Origin: DATFYM01 sp035315065
Lineage (GTDB): Bacteria > Acidobacteriota > Terriglobia > UBA7540
Length of the DNA stretch: 42,455 bases
NCBI GenBank assembly: GCA_035315065.1
Contig: DATFYM010000145.1
Span: 1-42,455 of the forward strand
Direction: 5' to 3'
Positions 8,847 through 15,534 of the stretch are shown in pieces. Positions within the stretch are counted from its first letter, which is position 1; each line of letters begins with the position of its first letter. The translations under genes and the position numbers were made by a program. A model generated the notes under the pieces. It made no database searches, was not told the DNA's origin, and saw only the letters and a list, made by a program, of their open reading frames with translations.

Positions 8847-8940
8847 GCATGTCATTCTGAGCGCAGCGAAGAATCTCTCTTCACTTGAACTGATCGGGTA
8901 AACTAAAGAGAGATTCTTCGCTGGGCTCAGAATGACATGC
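8847..8940. repeat. Near-perfect 35-bp inverted repeat (GTCATTCTGAGC family)
   Basis: The left arm 8847-8881 (starting GCATGTCATTCTGAGC) and right arm 8906-8940 (ending GCTCAGAATGACATGC) match at 34 of 35 positions, with a 24-nt loop. It is an intergenic stem-loop in the gap between divergent genes. Unlike most other repeats here it is not built from short tandem words. The same gap also holds CAATCACTCAATGACTCAAT words at about 8976-9025, a single-arm relative of the 911-1104 element. Confidence 0.85.
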
Positions 8941-9121
8941 GTACTGACTTCTGACGCCATGTGCAGAAGGCTCACGGCCCCATCTTTCAATCACTCAATG
9001 ACTCAATCGCACAATCACCCAATGACTTCCTCCTGCTTGGGCATCTCCTCGTTGAAGTCTTTCTCTTGGTTGCAGCCAGCCGTTGCCCTGTGCACTATAG
9101 TTACTCAACAGGAGGATTATG

Positions 9122-9712
9122 ATGAAGCATCGACTTGGCGCACCGATCGTGGCGATAGTCCTGCTCACCCTCGTCGCGCCGCTCCGGCTCGACACGCGAC
9201 CCTCTTTTTCGCAGCCAGCGCCGGCGGCGGACGCAGGGCACGCGGCCATCGACGGCCCCTATTTCTCCGATCGTGACCAGCCGGGCGAGCGGGTGATCGC
9301 CGCCATCAACCACGCGCGCTCCACTCTCGACGTGGCGATGTTTGATCTGACTCACCCGGATATTACCGCGGCGCTCGATCGCGCCCGCCGGCGCGGCGTG
9401 AGAGTCCGACTGGTGGCGGACGAAGGCCAAGCGCGCGACCGCCGATCTGAAGTTCCCTACCTCCGGTCAAAAGGAATTGCGGTGCGGCTCAGCGGCGGCT
9501 TCCGCGGCGAGCGCTCCATCATGCACGACAAGTTCGCCGTATTCGACGGGCAGACCGTGGAAACGGGCAGCTTCAACTGGACCTCGAGCGCCGAGCGCTA
9601 CAACTTCGAGAACCTCATTTTCATTTCCAGCCCCGCGGTGGCGGACAGCTATGAGGCCGCGTTCCGGCGCATCTGGGAGCAGGGAAAATCGGGAGTAAAG
9701 AGTCGGGAGTAG
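9122..9712 (+). CDS. Exported phospholipase D-like protein (single HKD, Nuc-type)
   Basis: A roughly 196-residue protein with an N-terminal signal sequence (GAPIVAIVLLTLVAPLRL) and one PLD catalytic motif, HDKFAVFD (His, Lys and Asp at 136, 138 and 143 counted from the ATG at 9119), followed by GSFNWTSSAERYNFENL. One HKD in a short exported protein is the layout of Nuc-type endonucleases, which dimerise to form the active site; a cell-envelope or secreted nuclease or phosphodiesterase is inferred. AGGAGG at 9110-9115 favours the second ATG (9122, 6-nt spacing) over the ATG at 9119. The last codons (GKSGVKSRE) lie inside the left arm of the repeat 9681-9780, so the C-terminus is partly repeat-encoded. 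Confidence 0.85.
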   Translation: MKHRLGAPIVAIVLLTLVAPLRLDTRPSFSQPAPAADAGHAAIDGPYFSDRDQPGERVIAAINHARSTLDVAMFDLTHPDITAALDRARRRGVRVRLVADEGQARDRRSEVPYLRSKGIAVRLSGGFRGERSIMHDKFAVFDGQTVETGSFNWTSSAERYNFENLIFISSPAVADSYEAAFRRIWEQGKSGVKSRE

Positions 9713-9780
9713 GGAATCGGAGAAGAGCTGTTCCTACTCCCTACTCCCTACTCCCTACTCCCTACTCCCCACTCCCGCCC
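9681..9780. repeat. Palindromic repeat between convergent genes (GGGAGTA/TACTCCC words)
   Basis: The left arm (9681-9722) has GGGAGTA words. The right arm (9731-9780) is a nearly regular run of TACTCCC words, five in a row. The element contains the 3' end of the PLD-like gene and abuts the stop codon of the convergent lipoprotein gene, a position suited to a bidirectional transcription stop. No T-run typical of intrinsic terminators follows the stem. Confidence 0.8.
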
Positions 9781-10335
9781 CTACTTTTTTTGCAGCGCCG
9801 GCAGAACGTACTGGCACAGAAAGCTATCGTAGCGCTTGCGCGCCTCCTCTGTGATTGGTGACGTCGCCAGAGGACCGTCCTCGTTAGGCTGAAGGTAGAG
9901 GTCTCCGGCCTTGCCGTACTGACCGCAGTCCGTCTTCACGAACTTCTCCAGGTCTGACTCACCGAAGTCGTATATCTGCTGCGGCGTGTAGGTGGAAAGT
10001 TGTTGGGCGCTCATCTTCCCTACGGCGCGCACGTAGATCTTCAGCCTGCCGAAGGCCTTGCCCCTGTCGTACTCAACCTTGAAAACGTGACGGAACTCTT
10101 CTCCCGACTTGGGGTCCTGATAGACGTCGCCCAGCGCATAGAATCCATCCAGCTTGCCTCCCCGCGAATCGTCGAGAAACTGAAAGAGGCGGCACGTGCA
10201 GTCGTTGGGATCGACCTCGTTCTTTTTGTCTTTGGCTTGAAGATTACTTCCAGCAGAACACGACCAGGTTATGACCAAGAGAACCGCAATCACTGCAAAC
10301 CGACCGACTCGAAACCAAGCTCTCTTCGTTCTCAT
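9781..10335 (-). CDS. Putative lipoprotein of unknown function
   Basis: 184 residues. GGAGGAACC directly before the ATG at 10335 fixes the start; the frame stays open further upstream, but that extension is repeat-derived. The N-terminus is a signal peptide with a possible lipobox (VLLVITWSC, Cys near residue 26), suggesting a membrane-anchored lipoprotein, although Trp at -2 is atypical. The mature part has a few Cys residues (NDCTCRL, TDCGQYG, SFLCQYV), several aromatic residues and a Lys-rich end (PALQKK). I do not recognise the family. It converges on the PLD-like gene and diverges from the FecR-domain gene. Confidence 0.7.
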   Translation of the reverse strand: MRTKRAWFRVGRFAVIAVLLVITWSCSAGSNLQAKDKKNEVDPNDCTCRLFQFLDDSRGGKLDGFYALGDVYQDPKSGEEFRHVFKVEYDRGKAFGRLKIYVRAVGKMSAQQLSTYTPQQIYDFGESDLEKFVKTDCGQYGKAGDLYLQPNEDGPLATSPITEEARKRYDSFLCQYVLPALQKK

Positions 10336-10465
10336 GGTTCCTCCCCTTCCCGCTTGGCCCACGCTGGGCCTCCGCCCGACCCCACCGCGATCTCCCATCT
10401 TCACCGCCAGTCCCGCAGCGAAGTCCCTATGGGTATCGAATACTACTTGAGTGGTTGGCGGATTG

Positions 10466-10550
10466 CAAGAGATTGAGACATTGGGCCATTGGGTGATCGA
10501 GCGATTGCGCCATCGGGTCATTGGGTGATCGGGTGATTTTGCGATTTGAA
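10466..10550. repeat. Degenerate tandem words (CATTGGGTGATCG type)
   Basis: About 85 bp of CATTGG/GGGTGATCG/GCGATTG words with no clear complementary arm next to it. It resembles one arm of the palindromes elsewhere in the window. It lies in the 373-bp gap between the divergent lipoprotein and FecR-domain genes. Apart from this and the two translation-start regions I see nothing else in the gap. Confidence 0.55.
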
Positions 10551-10708
10551 GAAGGGCGGATCGTCTGCCGGAGGCCATGGCCGGCGAGCCTCGAACGCCG
10601 CGTATGTAATCTTTCCCTTGTGAGCAATATTGAACAGATTGTCTGCACTTGTTGTGCTGCAATGATTTCGGAACATTTGTGAGTCGGCTTACTTGGAGAG
10701 GTCGCAAC

Positions 10709-12664
10709 ATGAAAAACTCACTCTTGTGGGTAACGTCCTTAGCCGCGCTCCTCGCTGTTTCCGGCATCGTGGCGGCGCAGGATGCGGATCCCCCCTCGCG
10801 CGTAGCCCGCATCGCGTATATCACCGGTTCCGTATCATTCGAGCCCGCCAGCGTGGATGGATGGGCCGACGCATCGCTGAATTACCCGATGACCACCGGC
10901 GACAATCTGTATACCGATAACGGCGCGCGTGCTGTGCTGCGGATCGGTCAGAATTCCATCCGTTTGAATTCGGGCACCAATTTCCAGTTCGTGAACCTGA
11001 GCGATAACGTCGTCCAAACCAGCATTAACGCCGGCAGTCTGAGCCTCCGCGTACGTCAACTCTTTGATGGCGAATCCTGGGAGGTCGACACTCCCAACGG
11101 CGCCGTCACCCTCCTGCGTACGGGCGAATACCGCGTCGACACCGATACCTCCCGCAACGCCACGATGGTCAGCGTCCGCGCGGGTGACATTGAAGTAACC
11201 GCCAACAACCAGAGCTTTCCCGTTCATTCCGGCCAGACGGCCTACTTCGACAACTCCGGCAACCCGCCCGACGTTCAGGCTGCAAACCAACCGGACGATT
11301 TCGATTCTTTTGTCTCTTCGCGGGACCGCCTGGAAGATGTCCCCCCGCCCCGGTACGTCTCTCCCAACATGGTCGGCTATGAAGATCTGAATGCCAATGG
11401 CGATTGGCGCGACACGCCGGACTACGGCCCGGTATGGACTCCGCGCGTCGCGGCGGGCTGGACCCCTTATCACGATGGACGCTGGGCCTGGGTCGAACCC
11501 TGGGGCTGGACCTGGGTGGATGATGAATCCTGGGGCTTCGCGCCGTTTCACTACGGGCGCTGGGCTTATGTCAATAACAGTTGGGGCTGGTGCCCCGGCG
11601 CGGTTTCAGCGCGTGTCTACTATGCTCCGGCGCTGGTCGCTTTCGTCGGTGGGGGAGGATTCAGCGTGGGTGTCTCGGTGGGCGGTGGGGGTGGCGGTCT
11701 CGTCGGCTGGTTCCCACTCGGCCCGCGCGAAGCGTACTACCCCTCGTATCATGTGTCCCAGAGGTACGTCCGCCAAGTGAACGTCACTAACACGCGAATC
11801 ACAAACATTAATGTTACCAACATCAACGTCACCAACATCAACTACGTGAACCGCAGTGCAATAGTGGCGATGCCGCAGAATTCCTTCGCCTCAGCTCAGC
11901 CTGTCCAGCGCGCCGGGGTTCGCGTCGACGCCAACCAGATGCGCCAAGCGCAGGTGATCGGAGCCGCGCCCAGGGTAGCGCCGCAGCGGGAGAGCGTTCT
12001 TGCGAATAGCAGTGGCCGTAATGCCGTCGCGCCCCCGGCCGCTGTTGCCAATCGTCCTGTAGTCGCCAAACTCACTCCACCTCCGCGTACGGTTCCGTTC
12101 GCCGCGAAGCAACAAATGCTCCAGCAGCATCCCGGCACCCCGGTAGCGCCGGCGCAATTGCAGACCTTGCGCACCCAGGGCGCCGGCCAGAACCGGGCGC
12201 CCGGACGCATCCCAGTTCAGCCGATCAATAGGCAACAGGTTCATCCGGTCACCCCGACCGTGCGCGCCGGCCCTGCGCCGACCTTTGCCCAGCGCCCAGC
12301 CCAGCCGCAAACTGGTTCGGGGCAGCCCAAGAACCCACCTACCCAACCCGTCCCGGCCGCCCGGCCGCAAAATACTCCGCCGGTCCATGAGCAGGTCCAA
12401 CCCCCGGTTCGCCAAGCTCCTCCTCCGGTCCATGAGCAGGCTCAGCCCCCGGTGCGCCAGGCTCCTCCTCCGGTCCGTCAGCAGGCTCAGCCCCCGGTGC
12501 GCCAAGCTCCTCCTCCGGTCCGTGAGCAGGCTCAGCCCCCGGTGCGTCAAGCGCCTCCGGTTCGTGAGCAGGTTCAGCCCCCAGCGCGCCAGGCTCCGCC
12601 ATCGGCGCAGAAGCCGCCTCCGCCAAAGAAGGAAGAGAAGAAACCCAAAGACACGAAACAGTAG
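10709..12664 (+). CDS. Exported FecR-domain protein with Trp-rich (DUF6600-type) region and Pro-rich repeat tail
   Basis: 651 residues from the ATG at 10709, which has GGAGAGG upstream and opens a clean signal peptide (MKNSLLWVTSLAALLAVSG, cleavage near AAQ-D). Residues 30-190 form a FecR-type beta domain (ARIAYITGSVSFE, LRTGEYRVD, VSVRAGDIEVTA). Residues 225-310 are Trp-rich (WTPYHDGRWAWVEPWGWTWV, FHYGRWAYVNN), as in DUF6600 proteins. A Gly-rich stretch and NVTNIN repeats follow. The last 200 residues are low-complexity Pro/Gln with about five copies of a 15-residue unit (PPVREQAQPPVRQAP type, DNA about 12379-12603). No transmembrane anti-sigma segment and no sigma-factor gene is adjacent, so it is probably a periplasmic or surface structural protein rather than a classical FecR regulator. 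Function unknown. Confidence 0.8.
   Translation: MKNSLLWVTSLAALLAVSGIVAAQDADPPSRVARIAYITGSVSFEPASVDGWADASLNYPMTTGDNLYTDNGARAVLRIGQNSIRLNSGTNFQFVNLSDNVVQTSINAGSLSLRVRQLFDGESWEVDTPNGAVTLLRTGEYRVDTDTSRNATMVSVRAGDIEVTANNQSFPVHSGQTAYFDNSGNPPDVQAANQPDDFDSFVSSRDRLEDVPPPRYVSPNMVGYEDLNANGDWRDTPDYGPVWTPRVAAGWTPYHDGRWAWVEPWGWTWVDDESWGFAPFHYGRWAYVNNSWGWCPGAVSARVYYAPALVAFVGGGGFSVGVSVGGGGGGLVGWFPLGPREAYYPSYHVSQRYVRQVNVTNTRITNINVTNINVTNINYVNRSAIVAMPQNSFASAQPVQRAGVRVDANQMRQAQVIGAAPRVAPQRESVLANSSGRNAVAPPAAVANRPVVAKLTPPPRTVPFAAKQQMLQQHPGTPVAPAQLQTLRTQGAGQNRAPGRIPVQPINRQQVHPVTPTVRAGPAPTFAQRPAQPQTGSGQPKNPPTQPVPAARPQNTPPVHEQVQPPVRQAPPPVHEQAQPPVRQAPPPVRQQAQPPVRQAPPPVREQAQPPVRQAPPVREQVQPPARQAPPSAQKPPPPKKEEKKPKDTKQ
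12379..12603 (+). repeat. 45-bp in-frame tandem repeat in the FecR-domain gene
   Basis: About five copies of a 45-bp unit encoding PPV(H/R)(E/Q)Q(A/V)QPPVRQAP. The copies differ by a few silent and replacement changes, and the last is one codon shorter. Such repeats can expand or contract by slippage, changing the length of the Pro/Gln-rich tail without breaking the frame. Confidence 0.8.
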
Positions 12665-12905
12665 CTCGACCCGCAGGTCGGCTCGTAGCGCAAGCGCGAC
12701 CGGCCTGCCGGGCACACCGAAGGGCCTAAGGAGAACGCGCCATGCCGTGATAGCGTGTTATTGTCCCGACCCTGCTCCCGCGTCGGGGCCAGCCCAGGTT
12801 CACCACCAGGGCCGGGGCGGCAATTGATGCGCTCATTCCGAGGGCCCCCGGATTGATCGGCGTTCCAGACATGCGCGGGCGATGTCGTCCCAATAAATAT
12901 TCTTC

Positions 12906-12934
12906 TTGACAGCCATCCTTTGATACCGTATAAT
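12906..12934 (+). promoter_or_regulatory. Perfect-consensus sigma70-type promoter
   Basis: TTGACA at 12906-12911 and TATAAT at 12929-12934 are separated by exactly 17 bp, the ideal vegetative promoter. Transcription would run rightward from about 12941 into a 650-bp stretch without a convincing gene. The remaining gap (12665-12905) shows only weak GC-rich inverted words near 12665-12715. Confidence 0.65.
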
Positions 12935-12954
12935 TCTTCAGGCTCGATTTGAAA

Positions 12955-13080
12955 CGGTAAGCCGGGGTTCGGGATTCGGGTTTCGGGGGTTCGCAAAGAA
13001 AAACGAGACTCGGGACTCGAAGAGTTAGAGTCGGCGTCAGGGACTCGGGGCCTGGGACTCGCAGAAGGGACACTACGCGC
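12955..13080. repeat. Degenerate GGGATTCGGG/GGGACTCG words
   Basis: Clusters of GGGTTCGGGATTCGGGTTTC and GAGACTCGGGACTCGAAGAG words lie just downstream of the consensus promoter. They resemble the word-type arms seen elsewhere, but no clear complementary arm was found. A transcript from the promoter would begin with this material. Confidence 0.45.
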
Positions 13081-13159
13081 TGCGGACGGTCCGTTAAAAA
13101 CCGGAGCCCGTGCCAAAACCAACGGCGGGAGCGAAGAAAGCAGGAATTGCGCTTGAAAG

Positions 13160-13357
13160 ATGAACGATCAGGAGCAACGGGTTTCGAGATTACGGATTCA
13201 CGGTACGCCGACCAAAGGGCCGGACGGTCGTCAACAACTGTCCTGGCGCATGGTCCAAAGGGACGAAACGTTTGTTCAGCCGGCCGCATTGGGGCCAAAA
13301 ATGGAAAAAATCAAAAAAATGGGTCAATCGAACCTGACAAGTCTTTTAGAATCATAA
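13160..13357 (+). CDS. Doubtful small ORF downstream of the consensus promoter
   Basis: A 65-codon frame starting at an ATG preceded by a weak GAAAG. It reads MNDQEQRVSRLRIHG... and ends ...SNLTSLLES. It is charged, has no membrane segment, and I recognise no family. It is listed only because it is the longest ATG frame directly downstream of the 12906-12934 promoter. Its 3' end runs into the tandem repeat, which argues against it. A non-coding transcript is an equal possibility. Confidence 0.2.
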   Translation: MNDQEQRVSRLRIHGTPTKGPDGRQQLSWRMVQRDETFVQPAALGPKMEKIKKMGQSNLTSLLES

Positions 13358-13507
13358 ATATGACCCTCAAAACAGACCTGGAACAAACCTGGTAAGTCCT
13401 TTAGAATAGAAGGCCCACAAAAAACAAACCTGGAACAAACCTGGTAAGTGCTTGAGCGCGGAAGCGACCCCAAAAACAAACCCGGGAACGATCCTGGCAA
13501 TGGGAAC
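13329..13507. repeat. Tandem repeat, about four copies of a 52-55 bp unit
   Basis: The core ACCTGGTAAGT recurs at 13334-13342 (as CTGACAAGT), 13389-13397, 13441-13449 and 13494-13502 (as CTGGCAATG), a spacing of 55, 52 and 53 bp. The two central units share AACAAACCTGGAACAAACC; the outer ones are more decayed. The unit itself contains a doubled AACAAACCTGG. It lies at the 3' side of the amidohydrolase gene. The spacing and divergence do not fit a CRISPR array. Confidence 0.75.
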
Positions 13508-13595
13508 TAGAAACTCGAAAATCGGCCACATGCCCGCAGGGCAGGTTGGCAGGTGACCGTTGAGTGACCAACCGGCAAGCGGAGCCTTCCACACT

Positions 13596-15380
13596 TCAGT
13601 TCCTCCGCCACCCCGGTCCTCTCAACACCCGCCCCGCCTTCACCCCTGTCAGCGTCCCGCGCTCGTACTCGAGTCGTCCGTTGACGAACACGTATTTCAC
13701 GCCTTCGGACACGACGTTGGGCTGCTCGTAGGTCGCCGCATCCCTCAGGCCGGCCGGATCGAACACGGTGACGTCGCCATAAAAGCCGGGCCTCAACAGG
13801 CCCCGGTCCCGCAGGTGCTCGCGGTTGGCGGGGAGCGACGTGATCTTGCGGATTGCCTGTTCCAGCGGCATCAGGCGCTGGTCGCGAACGTAGCGGCCGA
13901 GAAAGCGCGGCATCGATCCCCACGCTCGCGGGTGAGTGTGGGCCTCAAAGAGCGGGCCATCGAGCGATGTTTCGTTGGCGTCGAGGCCGATGCTGGTCCA
14001 CGGTTGCCGGAGTCCTTCCACCAGGTCCTGCTCGCTGGCGATGAAGTAGAGAGCGCCCGTCTGCCCTTGATCGGCGAGGATAAAATCGAACAGCGCGTCG
14101 AGTGGTGGTTTATGTTTCGCCTCCGCCATTTGTGCCACGGTTTGCCCGTCGTACTTTTTAAGATCGGGATTGACCACCCCGGAAATCTCTACCCCCGGCG
14201 CGCCGCCGCTATCGAAGTAAAGGTTCTCCCACTCCGCGTGGTCGACCGCCATCTCCGTCTTGATGCGCTCGCGAGTGGCCGGATCGCGCAGGCGATCGAG
14301 CAACTTCTCCGGGCCGCCATCCGCCACCCAGGGCGGCAGGCAGGAGGCGAGGGCCGTCGCACCGGCCAGGTAGGGATACATGCTCGCCGCCACGTCCAGC
14401 CCCGAATCGCGCGCCGCCTGGATCCTTGCCACCACCTGCGCCATTCCTCCCTGGCGCGACCTGCCGCTCACCTTAAGGTGAAAGATCTCTACCGGCAGGT
14501 GCGCTTGGCGCCCGATGCGGAAGGCCTCGTCCATTGCCTCCATTTCGGACTGGCCCTCGCTCCGCATATGGGTTGCGTAGAGACCACCATACTGCGCGGC
14601 AACCTGCGCGAGGGCGATCAATTCGTCGGTCTTGGCGTAGTGTCCGGGCGGATAGATCAGCGCGGTCGAAACTCCCAGCGCGCCCTGCTGCATGGCCTCG
14701 GCCACCAGCGCTTTCATCCGGTCGAGCTCAGCGGCGGTGGGAGCCCGGTCCACATCGCCCAAGATCGCCTCCCGTACCTGCGCCGCGCCCACGTACGTGC
14801 CCAGGTTCAGCGGCGTACCCGCCTTTTCAAGACGCGCGAAATACCCGTCGAGCGTGGTCCAATCGACGGCGAGGTGGTAGTGATCGAGGAAGGGCTTTAG
14901 GGGAGCGAGGGTGAGATCGTCCTGCGGTGCGATCGACTGCCCCTCACCCGTGATCTCGGAAGTGATGCCCTGGGAAATCTTGCTGAGCGAGCGATTGTCG
15001 ATCAGCAACGAGGCCTCGGATTGGCCCAGCATGTCGATAAAGCCGGGAGCGACCACCAGACCTTTCGCATCGATCACGCGTGCGGCCGTGGCGCCCTCCA
15101 GTTTACCGAGGGCCACGATACGATCGCCGCGCATGGCCACGTCGCCCGCGTACCACGGGTTGCCGGTGCCATCGATGATGTGGCCGTTGCGGATGAGTAC
15201 GTCATAGGCTCCGGGCTCGTCAGCGGCGCCCGAGGACGGCCCGTAAGCGGCAGGTGCCACCTTGAGTGCGGCAGCGCGCGCCGGTATGAAACTAAATCTA
15301 AAGGAGGCGGCCAATAGCATGAGGATTCCGGCAGACGCGACAGCGGCCGGTCCACAACGTCGGAGCTTCGATTTTGGCAT
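13596..15380 (-). CDS. N-acyl-D-amino-acid deacylase (D-aminoacylase)-like amidohydrolase, exported
   Basis: 594 residues with an N-terminal signal or membrane sequence (AAVASAGILMLLAASFRFSF), so probably periplasmic. The amidohydrolase-3 / D-aminoacylase fold is clear: YDVLIRNGHIIDGTGNPWY, GDRIVALGKLEG, VVAPGFIDM, ATHMRSEGQS, EIFHLKVSG and a C-terminal GFYGDVTVFDP. The HxH or HxD metal motif normally found after GFID is replaced by LGQSE (GFIDMLGQSEASLLID); later His residues and a candidate metal-bridging region are kept. I recall this LGQSE variant as a recurring subfamily, so the protein is probably folded but may use a different metal site or substrate. Family role: hydrolysis of N-acyl-D-amino acids or related cyclic amides. 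Only a weak SD precedes the ATG. It lies downstream of the two ADOP permease genes, same strand. Confidence 0.85.
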   Translation of the reverse strand: MPKSKLRRCGPAAVASAGILMLLAASFRFSFIPARAAALKVAPAAYGPSSGAADEPGAYDVLIRNGHIIDGTGNPWYAGDVAMRGDRIVALGKLEGATAARVIDAKGLVVAPGFIDMLGQSEASLLIDNRSLSKISQGITSEITGEGQSIAPQDDLTLAPLKPFLDHYHLAVDWTTLDGYFARLEKAGTPLNLGTYVGAAQVREAILGDVDRAPTAAELDRMKALVAEAMQQGALGVSTALIYPPGHYAKTDELIALAQVAAQYGGLYATHMRSEGQSEMEAMDEAFRIGRQAHLPVEIFHLKVSGRSRQGGMAQVVARIQAARDSGLDVAASMYPYLAGATALASCLPPWVADGGPEKLLDRLRDPATRERIKTEMAVDHAEWENLYFDSGGAPGVEISGVVNPDLKKYDGQTVAQMAEAKHKPPLDALFDFILADQGQTGALYFIASEQDLVEGLRQPWTSIGLDANETSLDGPLFEAHTHPRAWGSMPRFLGRYVRDQRLMPLEQAIRKITSLPANREHLRDRGLLRPGFYGDVTVFDPAGLRDAATYEQPNVVSEGVKYVFVNGRLEYERGTLTGVKAGRVLRGPGWRRN

Positions 15381-15534
15381 GGCGACCTGATCCCCTTTGA
15401 GCGACCACCAGAGCCTGCCCTGGACTGCAGTGAAAGGTCGCCCCGCGTAACAGTTTCGTAGGTTGCCATCTTATCCCAAACAGGCTCCGGCGTAGCCGTG
15501 GAGAGGTGATTTTTCGTCTTAGGAACTTTTTCGC

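Noticed and set aside
12665..12715. Possible terminator after the FecR-domain gene
   Set aside because: GC-rich inverted words are weak and no T-run follows; not convincing enough to call.
13329..13507. Possible CRISPR array
   Set aside because: Only four degenerate units, spacers not unique, repeats continuous and with a doubled core; no cas genes in the window.
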